The notes under the pieces are model-generated. The model had not been told where the DNA came from and did no database searches. It saw only the letters and a list, made by a program, of their open reading frames with translations. The position numbers were made by a program, and so were the translations under genes. Shown in pieces: positions 33,794 through 45,393 of a DNA stretch of 64,000 bases (positions are counted from its first letter, which is position 1; each line of letters opens with the position of its first letter). The stretch is from Naasia aerilata (GTDB taxonomy: Bacteria > Actinomycetota > Actinomycetes > Actinomycetales > Microbacteriaceae), in contig NZ_AP027731.1 of assembly GCF_030296595.1 (NCBI RefSeq), forward strand, positions 1,674,001 through 1,738,000, given 5' to 3'.

Positions 33794-36700
33794 CTACTGG
33801 ACCGGGCGGGCGGTCAGGTTGTCCCAGTTGATCGTCACCGGCGACGGGGTGGATCCCGAGCTGTAGTACGAGTACAGCCCGATGGATCCCGCACCGCGCA
33901 ACGCGGTGGTGGCGGCGGTGTCGGTCGCGGTCAGCGTCCAGGCCGCCGGCTCCGCGGTCCCGGTCCGCCACACCTTCGCCTGAACGGTCGGGGTGGTGGT
34001 GCCGAAGACCTGAATCCGGAAGGACAGGGAGTCGCTGGCACCGAACGTCAGGCCAGCGACGGTGCCGGAGCGCAGCGTCGTCAGCGTTGTGCCGTTCACC
34101 CGCTGCAGCTGCAGCGCGACCACTCCGCTCGCCGTCACGGTGACGCGCGGCCGGTAGGACTCCGTGCCGACGCGGCGACCGTAGCCACCGACGTAGACCG
34201 TGCCGCTCGTCGGCCGCGCGAACGCCGCGCTGAAGGTGAGATCGGTGCTCGCGGACGAGGCCCCCACGAGGTAAGCGTTGCGCTCGGACCCTGCCGGATC
34301 GGTGAACTTGCCCGTCCCGCCGTTCACTGCGTAGTTGGACGTCGTGCTGGACACCGTCCACGCGCCGCCCGTCTGCGCCGTGCCGAACCCGTTGGTCGAG
34401 GTGCGCTCGAACGTGTCGGCCGCGAAGGCGGCACCCGCGGGCGGCGTCGACGTGACGGTGACCGGGTTGGTGACCGTGCCGGTGGCGCCCTGGTTGTCGG
34501 TGACCGTGAGCGTCACCTGGTAGGTGCCGGCGGTGGCGTAGGCGTGGCTGGTGGTCGCGCCCGTGCCGGTCGTGCCGTCGCCGAACTGCCAGGCGTAGGT
34601 GGCGATGCTGCCGCCCGGGTCGCTCGAGGTCGATCCGTTGAGGCTCGCGGTGAGGCCGTTCACGGTGCTGGTGAACGCCGCGGTCGGCGGGGTGTTCGCC
34701 GGTGGGGTGGCGCTGACGGCGACCTGGTGGGACACCGTGCCGGTGGCGCCGCCGTTGTCCGTCACGGTGAGGGTCACCGTGTAGGTGCCGGCCGTGGCGT
34801 AGGTGTGGGTCGCTGTCGCGCCGGTGCCGGCAGCGGTGTTGTCGCCCCAGTTCCAGGAGTACCCCGCGATCGTGCCGTCCGAGTCCGTTGAGCCGGACCC
34901 GTTCACATTCGCGGTGAGGGCGTTCGTGGTGGACGAGAACGCCGCGGTGGGCGCCGCGTTGGTCGGGGTGCCGCCGCCGGCACCGGTCACCGACAGGTTG
35001 TCCCAGCTGACGACGTTCGGGCTGGGGGCGCCTCCGCTGCTCGTGTACGCGTAGAGGCCCACCGAGCCCGCGGCCTGGAGGGCTGCGGTGGTGTCCGTGG
35101 TGGTGAGCGTCCAGTTGAACGGCTCCTCCGTGCCGGACTTCCAGACCTTCGCCTGGATGGTCGTCGGCGAGGTTCCGGTCACCTGAACCCGGAGCTGCAG
35201 CGTGTCACCGTTGTTGAAGGTGAGCCCGCTCACTGTGCCGGTCCGCAGAGTGGTCGTGCCGTGCTGGAGCTGCAGGACCACCGCACCGCTGGTGCTCACG
35301 CTCGCGCGCGCCCGGTAGTAGTCGGAGCCGACGCGGCGGCCGTAGGCGCCGACGTAGACCGTGCTCGCGGTGGGCCGGGTCAGCGCCACGCTGACCCGCA
35401 GGTCGGAGCTGTTCGAGGACACCGAGTTGAGGTACGCGTTCCGCTCCGAGCCGGCGGCCGTGGAGAAGCGGCCGGTGCCGTTCGCGACCGAGTAGTTCGA
35501 CGCGGTGCCCGAGACCGTCCAGGCGCCGCCGGTCTCGGCGGTGCCGAAGCTGCCCGTCGAGGTGCGGCCGAAGGTGTCCGCCGCGAGCGTCCCGGCCGGG
35601 GAGGCGTGGTGCCTCCCGTCACGGTGACCTGCTGGGTCGTGGAACCCGTCGCGCCGCCGTTGTCCGTGACGGTGAGCGTGACCGTGTAGGTCCCCGCCGC
35701 TGCGTAGGTGTGCGTCGCGGTCGCGCCGGTTCCGGCGGCGGTGCCGTCGCCCCAGTTCCACGAGAAGCCCGTGACCGTTCCGTTGCTGTCGCTCGACGCG
35801 GACCCGTTGACGCTCACGCCGAGCCCGTTCACCGTGCTGGTGAACGACGCGGTCGGCGCCGGGTTGGACGGGGTCCCGCCTCCCGTGTTCGCAAAGCCGG
35901 GCGTGCCTCCCGTCGTCGACGTCGCGCGCCAGTTGGCCGGGTCGGAGTTGTCGGCGGTGGGCGAGACGAGCTCGAGCGACGGGCCGGTGCCGTTCGCAGC
36001 CGCGGGCCAGGGGTCGGTGTTGCCGTAGGTCACGGTGTCGACCGTGCGCGTGCCCTCCTTGAGGGTGATCTCCTCGCCGTCGCTCGACAGCCCCCGTCGA
36101 ACTCGCCGCCGACGAGGCGGTTGGCTGTCGGGTAGGCGGCGCGGAACGCGACGTCGTCGGCGACGAAGAGGATGCGGCCCCCGCCGGGAGAACGGTGCCG
36201 GCCTGGATCGTCAGATCGATGCCGCCGCTCAGCGTCCAGCCGGAGATGTCGACCGCGGTGCTGCCGGGGTTCGCGAGCTCGACCCAGTCGTCACCGGTGT
36301 TCGCGGCCTTGTACTGGATCTCGTTGATCACGACGTTCGCGCTCGCCGACTGCGAGGTCGGCACGAGAGCCGGGGTGTTGTTCGCAATCGCGTTGCGGCG
36401 GTCGGCGAGGCCGGTGATGAACCGGCTCCGTGCGCCGGACTGGGCAGTGGAGCCCCACATGGCGCGGTCGAGCGTCCAGTCCGACGTGGTCGGGCCGGCG
36501 ATCGCGTCCCACTGCGCCTCGTACTGACCCGGCGTCAGGAACTGGTCCGCCAGCGTCCGGAGCCGCCGATAGAACATCTCCTTGAACTCGGGGTAGGCGA
36601 GCATCGCCTGCGTGAAGTTGTTGGAGGTGTCCGGCGTCAGGAAGAGGCCCTTGTCGTCAGTCGTGGGGTTGCCGAACGTCAGGTCGAGGTCCCAGTGCCA

Positions 36701-38370
36701 CATCTCCCAGCGGCCGGTGCCCTCGGTGTCGCGGGCCAGCCACCAGTTGTGCCAGCCGCTGTCCTGGTGGCGGATGAGCGAGTTGATCGCCATGTAGTTG
36801 ATGAGCTCGGGCACATTGACGTTCTGGTAGATCCAGGCCTGCTGCGCGGCCGACGGGTTGGCGTCCACCGTGTTGCTCAAGGTCCAGACGTCGGTGTAGT
36901 CCTCGTCCTCGCGGGTCTTCTTGTCGAGCCAGGCGTTGGCCTGCAGCACCGCCTGGGAGGAGGTGCGGCCCACCGAGCCGCCGTCGCCCTTGTAGATGGC
37001 CCAGTCGTCGACGCCCTGGTCATCGCGCCAGGTGCCGTCCTCCGTCTCCATGATGCGGCCGAGGCTCCAGAACTGGCCGTTGCGCTGGGTGCGGACCGGG
37101 ATGATCGTGAGGCTGCGGGCTCCCGCCTTCTCGACCGTGTCCCACGCGATGTCGGCGTTCGCGGTCACGAGGTTCTGGAGGGCGAACTCGTCGAGCGCGT
37201 ACGGCAGCTTGCCGCCCATGTCCCACTCGTAGCCCTTGGGCAGCTCGACCTTCCAGTTGTTCTTGTTGGCCTGGCGGGAGACGCCGCCACGGATGTTCAT
37301 GAGGACGTTGTCGTAGACCTGGCCGTTGTAGGACCAGACGGCGGCGCCCTGGACGTCGTCCTCACGGTGGTTGGCCCGGAGGTCGTTGTAGACGGAGTCC
37401 TCCATGAACCACTCGATGACGGGCAACTGCGTGCTGACGCTCGGGTTCAGGACCACGACGCCGCGGTACTTCGCCGTGTCTCCGGCCGCAGGCTCCGAGA
37501 AGCCGACGCCCGCCTTGGTGCCGTCGATCCGGTAGCGGATCAGGGAGCCCTGCGCCTGACCGGGGATGCTCGCCGCGTAGACGCCGTCGTTGGCGCCGCC
37601 GGGGCTCGCGAGGTCGTCGAGGAACGGCACCGCGACGTCGGCGCCGAACAGGATCTTGTAGGTGAGGGTCGCGCTCGCGCCCTTGGGAAGGGTGGCGGTG
37701 ATCTGCACCGGCTGGTCAGGGTTCGGGCGGGCCGGGGTGGCGGTCACGCCGGTGATGGTCGGCGCGGGCGCGGTGCCCTCGATGGAGTTGGTGCCGCCGG
37801 GCGTGCCGCCATTGCCCGTGCTCGGGCCCCAGCTCTCGGCAAGGGTGTTGTCCGAGAAGAGGTCGCGCAGCTCGAGGGAGGGGCCGGTGCCGTCCGGGGC
37901 GCCCGGCCACGGGGCGGTGTCGGCGTAGGTGACCTTGTCGATCGTCGTGGCCGCCGCATCCACGAGGGTGATCGGCTCGGTGCTGTTCTTGAGCTTCTCG
38001 CCGGCCGTCCAGACGTAGTCCGGTGCCGTCCCGTAGATGCTCGAGAACATGGCGGAGTCCTGGGCCACCACGATGCGGTCGTCGCCCGCAAGGACGGTGC
38101 CGGCCGGGAAGGTGAACAGCACGCCCTCCGTGAAGGACCAGCCCGACAGGTCGATGGGAGCGGCTGACGAGTTCGCCAGCTCGATGAAGTCGCCGAGATC
38201 ATCGACGGCCGTCGTGCCGATCGTGTTCGGCGCGTGGTAGTTGATCTCGGAGATCACCACCCCGCCCGGGTCCGCGAACGCGGGTGCCGCGCCGGCGACG
38301 ACGAGGCCGCCGGCCGCGAGGAGAGAATCGAGATCGCCGACGCAGCGCGCCGACCGGGTCCTGCCGCCAT
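33794..38370 (-). CDS. Secreted CotH-kinase / LTD / PKD surface protein 2 (four frameshifts)
   Basis: ATG 38370; signal peptide ending PAFADPGG. Restored length about 1,526 residues. Order: lamin-tail domain (VVISEINYHAPN), Ig-like linker, CotH kinase-like domain (about 330-690: EDSVYNDLRANHREDDVQG, MNIRGGVSRQANKNNWKVEL, LDEFALQN, DWAIYKGDGGSVGRTSS, MWHWDLDLTFG), second LTD (VVINEIQYKAANTGDDWVEL), PKD, beta-sandwich module (ADTFGRTS...WDNLSVTG), two PKDs and a terminal module ending WDNLTARPVQ. One-base gaps at about 38318-38326, 36178-36182, 36090-36094 and 35598-35601 must be restored; wrong frames between them happen to be open. CotH proteins phosphorylate secreted proteins in Bacillus; here the target is unknown. 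Paralogue at 38623. Confidence 0.85.
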
Positions 38371-38402
38371 TGGGAGGTCCTTCGGAGAATGCGAGGGCGC
38401 GG

Positions 38403-38458
38403 CGGTGGGTAGCCGACGGTGCCCGCACCGTTCGGGTAAGCGGCGCGGGGCGACCATA
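38403..38458 (-). promoter_or_regulatory. Promoter -10 and TACCC-loop hairpins of CotH gene 2
   Basis: TATGGT (38458-38453) is followed six bases later by a GCGCCG/CGGTGC hairpin with loop CTTACCCGAA (38446-38425), then a CGG/CCG hairpin with loop CTACCCA (38415-38403). The layout and -10 spacing match CotH gene 1. Confidence 0.65.
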
Positions 38459-38523
38459 TCAGCGCCTCGGAGCCCACCGCTAGAGCAGTTGGGCGGCCGG
38501 GACGCCCCCGGACCGAAGAGCGA

Positions 38524-38590
38524 CACGCCCCCGCGCGCACGGCATCCCCGGAGGCGCCGGATGGCGCTCCGGGGATGTCCCGGGGGCGTG
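38524..38590 (-). terminator. Nested terminator after CotH gene 1
   Basis: Outer 10-bp arms CACGCCCCCG/CGGGGGCGTG (38524-38533, 38581-38590) enclose a stem CATCCCCGGA/CCGGGGATG with a further GCGCC/GGCGC. It begins 33 bases beyond the minus-strand stop at 38623. Confidence 0.7.
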
Positions 38591-38622
38591 GTCGGCCGGG
38601 CCTTCGCTCGGCCGGCGCTGCT

Positions 38623-41600
38623 CTACTGGACCGGGCGCGCGGTCAGGTTGTCCCAGCTGACGACCACCGGTGACGGGGTCGAGCCCGAGCTGTAGTAGGA
38701 GTACAGCCCGATCGAGCCCGCGCCGCGGAGGGCGGTGGTGGCCGCCGTGTCCGTGGTGGTCAGCGTCCACGCCGTCGGCTCCGCGGCCCCGGTGCGCCAG
38801 ACCTTCGCCTGCACTGTCGGGGTGGTGGTGCCGAACACCTGGATCCGGAAGTTCAGCGAGTCGCTGGCTCCGAAGGTCAGGCCCGACACCGTGCCGGAGC
38901 GCAGCGTCGTGAGGGTGGTGCCGTTCGCCCGCTGCAGCTGCAGCGTGACGACACCGCTCGCCGTCACGGTGACGCGCGGCCGGTAGGACTCCGTGCCGAC
39001 GCGGCGGCCGTAGGCGCCGACGTAGACGGTGCCCGAGGTCGGCCGGTTGAACGCGGCGCTGAAGGTCAGATCCGTGCTCGTCGAGCTCACGGCGTTGAGG
39101 TACGCGTTGCGCTCGGAGCCCGCCGCGTCCGTGAACTTGCCCGTGCCGTTGTTCACGGCGTAGTTGGACGCCGTGCCTGCGACAGTCCACGCTCCGCCCG
39201 TCTCAGCGGTGCCGAGGCTGCCCGTCGAGGTCCGGCCGAACGTGTCGGCCGCGAAGGCGGCGCCTGCGGGCGGCGTGGACGTGACGGTGACCGGGTTGGT
39301 GACCGTGCCGGTGGCGCCCTGGTTGTCGGTGACCGTGAGCGTCACCTGGTAGGTGCCGGCGGTGGCGTAGGCGTGGCTGGTGGTCGCGCCCGTGCCGGTG
39401 GTCCCGTCGCCGAACTGCCAGGCGTAGGCGGCGATGCTGCCGCCCGGGTCGCTCGAGGTCGATCCGTTGAGGCTCGCGGTGAGGCCGTTCACGGTGCTGG
39501 TGAAGGCCGCGGTCGGCGGGGTGTTCGCCGGCGGGGTGGCGCTGACGGCGACCTGGTGGGACACCGTGCCGGTGGCGCCGCCGTTGTCCGTCACCGTGAG
39601 GGTCACGGTGTACGTGCCGGCCGCCGCGTAGGTGTGGGTCGCCGTCGCGCCGGCGCCGGCGGCGGTGTTGTCGCCCCAGTTCCAGGAGTAGGCGGCGATC
39701 GTGCCGTCCGAGTCCGTGGAGCCCGCGCCGTTCACGTTCGCCGTGAGGGCGTTCGTGGTGGACGAGAACGCAGCGGTGGGAGCGGCGTTCGTCGGGGTGC
39801 CCCCGCCGGCGCCGGTCACGGTCAGGTTGTCGAAGCTGACGACCGCCGGTGAGGGCGTCGAGCCCGAGCTGTAGTAGGAGTACAGCCCGACCGAGCCCGC
39901 GCCCTTCAGCGCCGTGGTGGCCGCCGTGTCCGTCGACGTGAGGGTCCAAGCGGTGGGCTCGGCGGTTCCGGTGCGCCAGACCTTCGCCTGGACGGTGGGA
40001 GTCGCGGTGCCGGTGACCTGCATCCGGAAGCTCAGCGAGTCGCTGGCGCCGAACGTCAGGCCGGCAACCGTGCCGGAGCGCAGCGTGGTGAGCGTGGTGC
40101 CGTTGACCCGCTGCAGCAGCGTGACCACGCCGCCGGAGGTGACGGTGACGCGCGGCCGGTACGACTCGGTGCCGACGCGGCGGCCGTAGGCCCCGACGTA
40201 GACGGTGCCCGAGGTCGGCCGGTTGAACGCGGCGCTGAAGGTCAGGTCCGTGCTCGTGGAGGACACGGCGTTCAGGTACGCGTTGCGCTCGGAGCCCGCT
40301 GCGGTCGTGAACTTGCCGGTGCCGCCGTTGACGGCGTAGTTGGACGCGGTGCCCGCGACGGTCCAGGCTCCGCCGGTGTCGGCCGTGCCGAAGCCATTCG
40401 TCGCCGTCCGCCCGAATGTGTCCGCAGCAAGGGTGCCGGCCGGGGGCGGCGTGGTGCCGCTGCTGACCGTGACCGCCCGCGTGGTAGAGCCGGTCGCTCC
40501 GCCGTTGTCGGTCACCGTCAGCGTGATGGTGTAGTCGCCTGCCGTGGCGTAGGTGTGGGAGGCGGTGACCCCAGAGCTCGCCGCGGTGCCGTCACCCCAG
40601 TTCCACGAGTAGGCGGTGACCGATCCGTTGGCGTCCGTCGAGGCGGACCCGTTGACGCTCACGGCGAGACCGTTGGGTGTCGCGGTGAACGAGGCGGTCG
40701 GCGCCGGGTTGGCCGGCGTCGACGCGGTGTTCGCGAGACCGGGCGTGCCGCGGGTGGTGGACGTCGCCGTCCAGTTCGCCGGGTCCGCGTTGTCGGCACT
40801 GACGCTCTTGAGCTCGAGCGAGGCGCCGTTCGCCGGGACCGGCCAGGCGTCGTCCACGCCGTCGCCGTAGGTCACGGCGTCGACCGTGCGGCCGCCGTCG
40901 GTCAGCGTGAGGGTCTCGCCGGAGCCGCTGAGCCCGCCGCCGAACTCGCCGCCGACGAGGCGGTTGTTGTCCGGGTACGCCGCCTGGAAGGCCACGTCGT
41001 CCTCCACGAAGAGGATGCGCCCACCCGCCGGGAGAACGGTGCCCGCCTGCACCGTGAGGTCGATGCCGTCGGCGATCTTCCAGCCGGAGATGTCGACCGC
41101 GGTGCTGCCCGGGTTCGCCAGCTCGATCCAGTCGCCGCCCGCACCGGAGCCGTTGTACTGGATCTCGTTGATCACCACGTTCGCATTCGCGGACTGCGCC
41201 GCCGGGACCTGGCTGCTGCCGAGGATCGTGCTGCGCCGCTCGTTGAGTGCGTTGTTGTAGCTCGTGTTCGACACCCCGCCGACGCCCCACTTGTCGCTGT
41301 CGAGCTCCCATTCCTGCTGGGTGCGCGCGGTGATCGCGCTCCACTGGTTCTCGAGCAGCGGCGCCGGCAGGAACTGGTCGGCCAGCGTCCGCAGACGCCG
41401 GAAGAACATCTCCCTGAACTCGGGGTAGGCGAGCATGGCCTGGGTGAAGTTGTTGCTCGTGTCCGGCGTCAGGAACGGGCCTGTGTCACCGGGGGTGATG
41501 CGCCCAAGGGTGAGGTCGAGGTCCCAGTGCCACATCTCCCAGCGCTGGGTGCCCTCGGTGTCGCGCGCGAGCCACCAGTTGTGCACACCGGTGTCCGAGT

Positions 41601-43208
41601 TGCGGAGCAGTGAGTTGATCGCCATGTAGTTGATCAGCTCGGGGACGTTGACGTTGCGGTAGATCCACGCCTGCTGCGCGGCCGACGCGTCGGCGTCGAC
41701 GTTGTTGCTCAGCGTCCAGACGTCGGTGTAGTCCTCGTCCTCACGCGTCTTCTTGTCGAGCCACTCGTTCGCCTGCAGGACCGTCGGGGACGAGGTGCGG
41801 CCGACGGAGCCGCCGTCGCCCTTGTAGATCGCCCAGTCGTCGACGCCCTGGTCCTTGCGCCAGGAGCCGTCCTCGGTCTCCATGATGCGGCCGAGCTCCT
41901 CGAACTGCCCGTTGCGCTGCGTGCGAACCGGGATGATGTTGAGCCCGCGCGCCCCTGCGGCCTTCACGGTCGCCCAGGCGATGTCGGGCTGGTTGTACTG
42001 GTAGTTCTGCAGGGCGAACTCGTCGAGGGGGTAGGGCAGCTGCCCGCCGAGGTCGAAGGTGTGCCCCTTCGGCAGCTCGACCTTCCAGTTGACCTTGTTC
42101 GCCTCGCGGGAGATGCCGCCGCGGATGTTCATCAGCGCGTTGTCGATGACCTGGCCGTTGTAGGTCCAGACCGCCGGGCCCTGCACGTCGTCCTCGCGGT
42201 GGTTGGCGCGGAGGTCGTTGTAGACCGAGTCCTCCATGAAGTACTCGATGGTCGGCAGTTGCGTGGTGTAGCTCGAGTCCTTCACCACGACGCCGAGGAA
42301 GTTGATGGTGTCGTCGGAGGCGGGCGCCGTGAACGTGACACCGCCGCGCGTCGCGTCGATCCGGTACCTCACGAGGCTCCCGGCGGACTGCCCCGGGATC
42401 GAGGCGCCGTAGACGCCGTCGCTGGCCGCGCCGCTGCCGGCGTCGGTGAACGGCACGGTCACGTTCGCGCCGAACATGACCTTGTAGGTCAGCGTCGCGG
42501 AGGAGTTCTTGGGCAGCGTCGCCGTGACGGTGATCGCCTGGCTCGGCGCGGGCCGGGCGGGGTTCGCCGTCACGCCGGTGATCGACGGGGGAACCGGCTG
42601 ACCCTCGATGGAGTTCGTCGCCTTGGGCGTGCCGCCGTTGACGGTGCTCGCGTCCCAGCTCTCGGCGAGCGTGTTGTCGGAGAGCAGGTCACGGAGCTCG
42701 AGGCTCTTGCCGTCGCCGTCCGGGGCCACGGGCCAGCCGAGGGCCGGGTCGTCGTCGTACAGGACGCTGTCGACGACGGTTCCGCCGGTGGCTGCCGTCG
42801 ACAGGGTGAGGGTCTCGCCGCCGTTCGAGAGGTTGCCGCCGTAGAGGAAGTCGGGGGCGAAGCCGTGCAGCGAGGAGAAGTTGGCCGCGTCCTTCGCCGC
42901 GACGAAGCGGGCGTTGGCGGCGAGCACCGTGCCGGCGGGGAAGGTGCCGGTGACGCCGGAGGTGAGGGTCCACCCCGACATGTCGATCGGGGAGCCCGAG
43001 GTGTTCACGAGCTCGAGGAAGTCGCCGAGGTCGTCGAGGGGGTGACCCCGTCGGCGGCGAAGTTGGGCGCGTGGTAGTTGATCTCGGAGATCACGACGCC
43101 GCCGGGCTCGGCGGAGGCGGGGGAGGCGGCCACGAAGACGAGGCCGGCGCCGAGAAGAGAGGTGATGGTGACTGCGGAAACCGCGCGGCGGCTTCGTCCT
43201 ACCGACAT
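38623..43208 (-). CDS. Secreted CotH-kinase / LTD / PKD surface protein 1 (one frameshift)
   Basis: ATG 43208, GAGG seven bases upstream; signal peptide ending SPASAEPGG. About 1,528 residues once a missing base at 43038-43042 is restored (GVTPLDDLGDFLELVN). Domain order equals that of the paralogue at 33794: LTD, Ig-like linker, CotH kinase-like domain (EDSVYNDLRANHREDDVQG, NIRGGISREANKVNWKVELP, DWAIYKGDGGSVGRTSS, MWHWDLDLTLG), second LTD (VVINEIQYNGSGAGGDWIEL), PKD, beta-sandwich module, two PKDs, terminal module. Long stretches of the C-terminal repeats are almost identical between the two proteins, suggesting recent duplication or gene conversion. No sorting signal or membrane anchor is seen at the end. 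Confidence 0.88.
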
Positions 43209-43215
43209 GGGAGGT

Positions 43216-43294
43216 CCTCGGGTACAGGTGAGGGCGCACGGTGGGTAGCCGATAGTGCCCGCGCCGTTCGGGTAGACGGCGCGGCGTGACCATA
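43216..43294 (-). promoter_or_regulatory. Promoter -10 and three TACCC-loop hairpins of CotH gene 1
   Basis: TATGGT (43294-43289) is followed six bases later by a perfect 7-bp hairpin GCGCCGT/ACGGCGC with loop CTACCCGA (43282-43261). Then come CGG/CCG around CTACCCA (43251-43239) and CCT/AGG around GTACCCG (43228-43216), the last just before the ribosome-binding site. Confidence 0.7.
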
Positions 43295-43381
43295 TCAGGG
43301 GGCGCGGCACCCCCGCCACTGTTTTCTGAGAAAAGCCTGCAAGGCACCGACCCGGGAGGAGCCGAGCGCTCCGCGGCCGGA

Positions 43382-45278
43382 TTACGGAGCTGCCGTCGCG
43401 AGGAGGTCGTCGAACGAGATGGCGAGGCTCGCAGGGTTCGCGCCGCTGCTGTAGTAGTCGTACAGGCCGATGTGTCCGGCGGTCTGCAGCGCCGACGTGC
43501 TGTCGGTCGTGGTCGCCTGCCAGGCGGATGGCTCCGCCGTGCCCTTCTTCCAGACCTTCGCCCGGATCGTCGTGGGCGAGGTGCCCGTGACCTGGACCCG
43601 CACCTGGAGCGGCTCGCCGCTCGCCACGCTGAGGCCCGGCACCGTCGCCGTGGTCAGCCCGGTCGTTCCGCGGCGGAGCTGCAACTGCACCGCGCCGTTG
43701 GTGCTGACGACGGCTCGCCCGAGGTAGTAGGCGGATCCCACCCGGCGTCCGACGGCGCCGACGTACACGCTGCCGCTCGCAGGCCGGGGGAACGAGACGG
43801 TGACGAGCACGTCGGTCGCCGACGACGAGACGCCGGTCAGATAGCCGAACCGCTCCGATCCCGACGGCGTCGTGAGGCGCGCGGCGCTGCCGTCGACTGC
43901 GTAGTTTCCGGCGGTGCTCGGCGTCGTCCATGCGCCGCCGACCTCCGCAGCGCCCCAGCCGCCCGCGACGGTCCTGGCGAAGCCGTCCTGGGCGAGGGTG
44001 GACGGCGGGGGAGGGTGGCGGCGGAGTGCTGTCGTCCGTGACCACCACCGACTGCGTGATGGCCGCCGTGGCCCCGTCGTCGTCGGTGACGCTGAGCGTG
44101 ACGGGGTACACGCCGGCCGCCGCATACTCGTGTGTCGCCATCACGCCGGTTCCCGTGCCGCCGTCCCCGAAGTCCCAGCTGTACCCCGTCACGGTGCCGT
44201 CGCCGTCGCGCGAGCCCGACCCGTCGACGGTGGCGGTCAGTCCTGCCGCGGAGCTCGTGAACGCCGCCGAAGGGGCAGTGTTCGCGGGCGGCGGCGGGGG
44301 AGTCGCGCCGAACTTCACCCGCTGCCAGGAGAGCACCGCCGACGTGTCCACGACCGTGAACTTGGTCCACTCGCTCGTCCCGCCCTGGATCGTGATGCGC
44401 GAAAGATTCGGCACCGCGGCGGTGGCGTAGTAGCTCTGCCAGCTGGACGACGTGAGCGGCTTGTCGCTCTTGTAGGAGTGGGTGTCGCCGTTGATGAGGA
44501 ACACGGGCTTCCCGAACGCGCGGCTGTCCGCGGCGATGGCCTGCACGATGGCCTGGAACGCCGACTTGTAGGTCGAGCTCTGCCCCGAGATGAACATGTC
44601 CGCCTGGGTGATGAGCACGACGGCCCGGCTCCCTGACGAGCCCGCCTGGGCGAAGGTGTCGTGGATCAGCTGGACGTCCGCGCCGACCCTGGCCTGCTCC
44701 TCGGCTCGCTGCGCCGTGCCCACCGAGGTGCTGCCGCTCCAGACCGCGAGGTCGTTCAGAGAGCCGACGGCATGCACCGCGGCGAAGCTGAGACCCGCCT
44801 GGTCGAAGCGCACGTTCTCCGGGTAGCCCGCCTGCGCGGCCACCGCGATGGGCGCCTGGCCGAGCGAGGTCCCGGGCTGCGGGAAGAACACCGCGCGGAC
44901 GGCGGCGAGCCGGTCGAGCGGGTTTCCGGCGCCCGTGGCCGCGCGGGAGCAGTCGGTCCACTCGTTGTCGCCCGGGGTGTAGACCATCGGATCGAGGAAG
45001 CGGTCGAACAGCGCCTTGATGGCGCTGTAGTACGAGGTCGAGCAGTTGAGGGGGCTCGAGATGTCCCCCAGGTGGCTCACCAGCTGCACGTTCGGGTCGG
45101 CGTTGATCTGGTCGATGAGGCTCGGGAACTGGCTCGTCTGGGTCGTGCCGTAGGGGACATCCCCGATGACGGTGAAGGCGAACGGATCCGCCGCGGAGGC
45201 GGGCGGGGCGGCCCCGAGAGCGGCGGCCGCCGCTGCGAGGGAGGCTGTCAGGGCGAGCGCACGCCGGAAGGGGGCCAT
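43382..45278 (-). CDS. Secreted calcineurin-like metallophosphoesterase with PKD and beta-sandwich module (frameshifted)
   Basis: ATG 45278; signal peptide (LALTASLAAAAAALGAAPPA). The catalytic domain (about 30-335) has FTVIGDVPYGTTQ, LVSHLGDISSPL, YTPGDNEWTDC and INGDTHSYKS, the metal-binding order of metallophosphoesterases. A PKD domain (about 345-430) and the same roughly 200-residue beta-sandwich module as in the CotH and LamG proteins follow (AQDGFARTVAGGWG to SFDDLLATAAP). An extra base in the G run 44007-44011 breaks the frame in the linker; removing one gives 631 residues. It probably hydrolyses a phosphoester outside the cell, tethered by the module to the same ligand as its neighbours. 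Confidence 0.85.
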
Positions 45279-45393
45279 CGGTGCTCCGAAGAACGGGCTC
45301 CACCGGAGGCCTGGGGGTGGCAGAGCGCGACGGAGACTGCCCGCACGGTACTCCCGAGCAGGCGCTCCCCACCAGAGCCGCCCGACAGCAGGC

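Noticed and set aside
36035..38167. A 710-codon plus-strand open frame opposite CotH gene 2
   Set aside because: Antisense shadow of a gene with recognisable CotH and LTD motifs.
4551..43294. TACCC boxes as BldD sites or 6C RNA
   Set aside because: BldD sites are near-palindromic with a different centre (TnACnCwGnGTnA) and would not require covarying stems; 6C RNA loops have six or more C and these have three.
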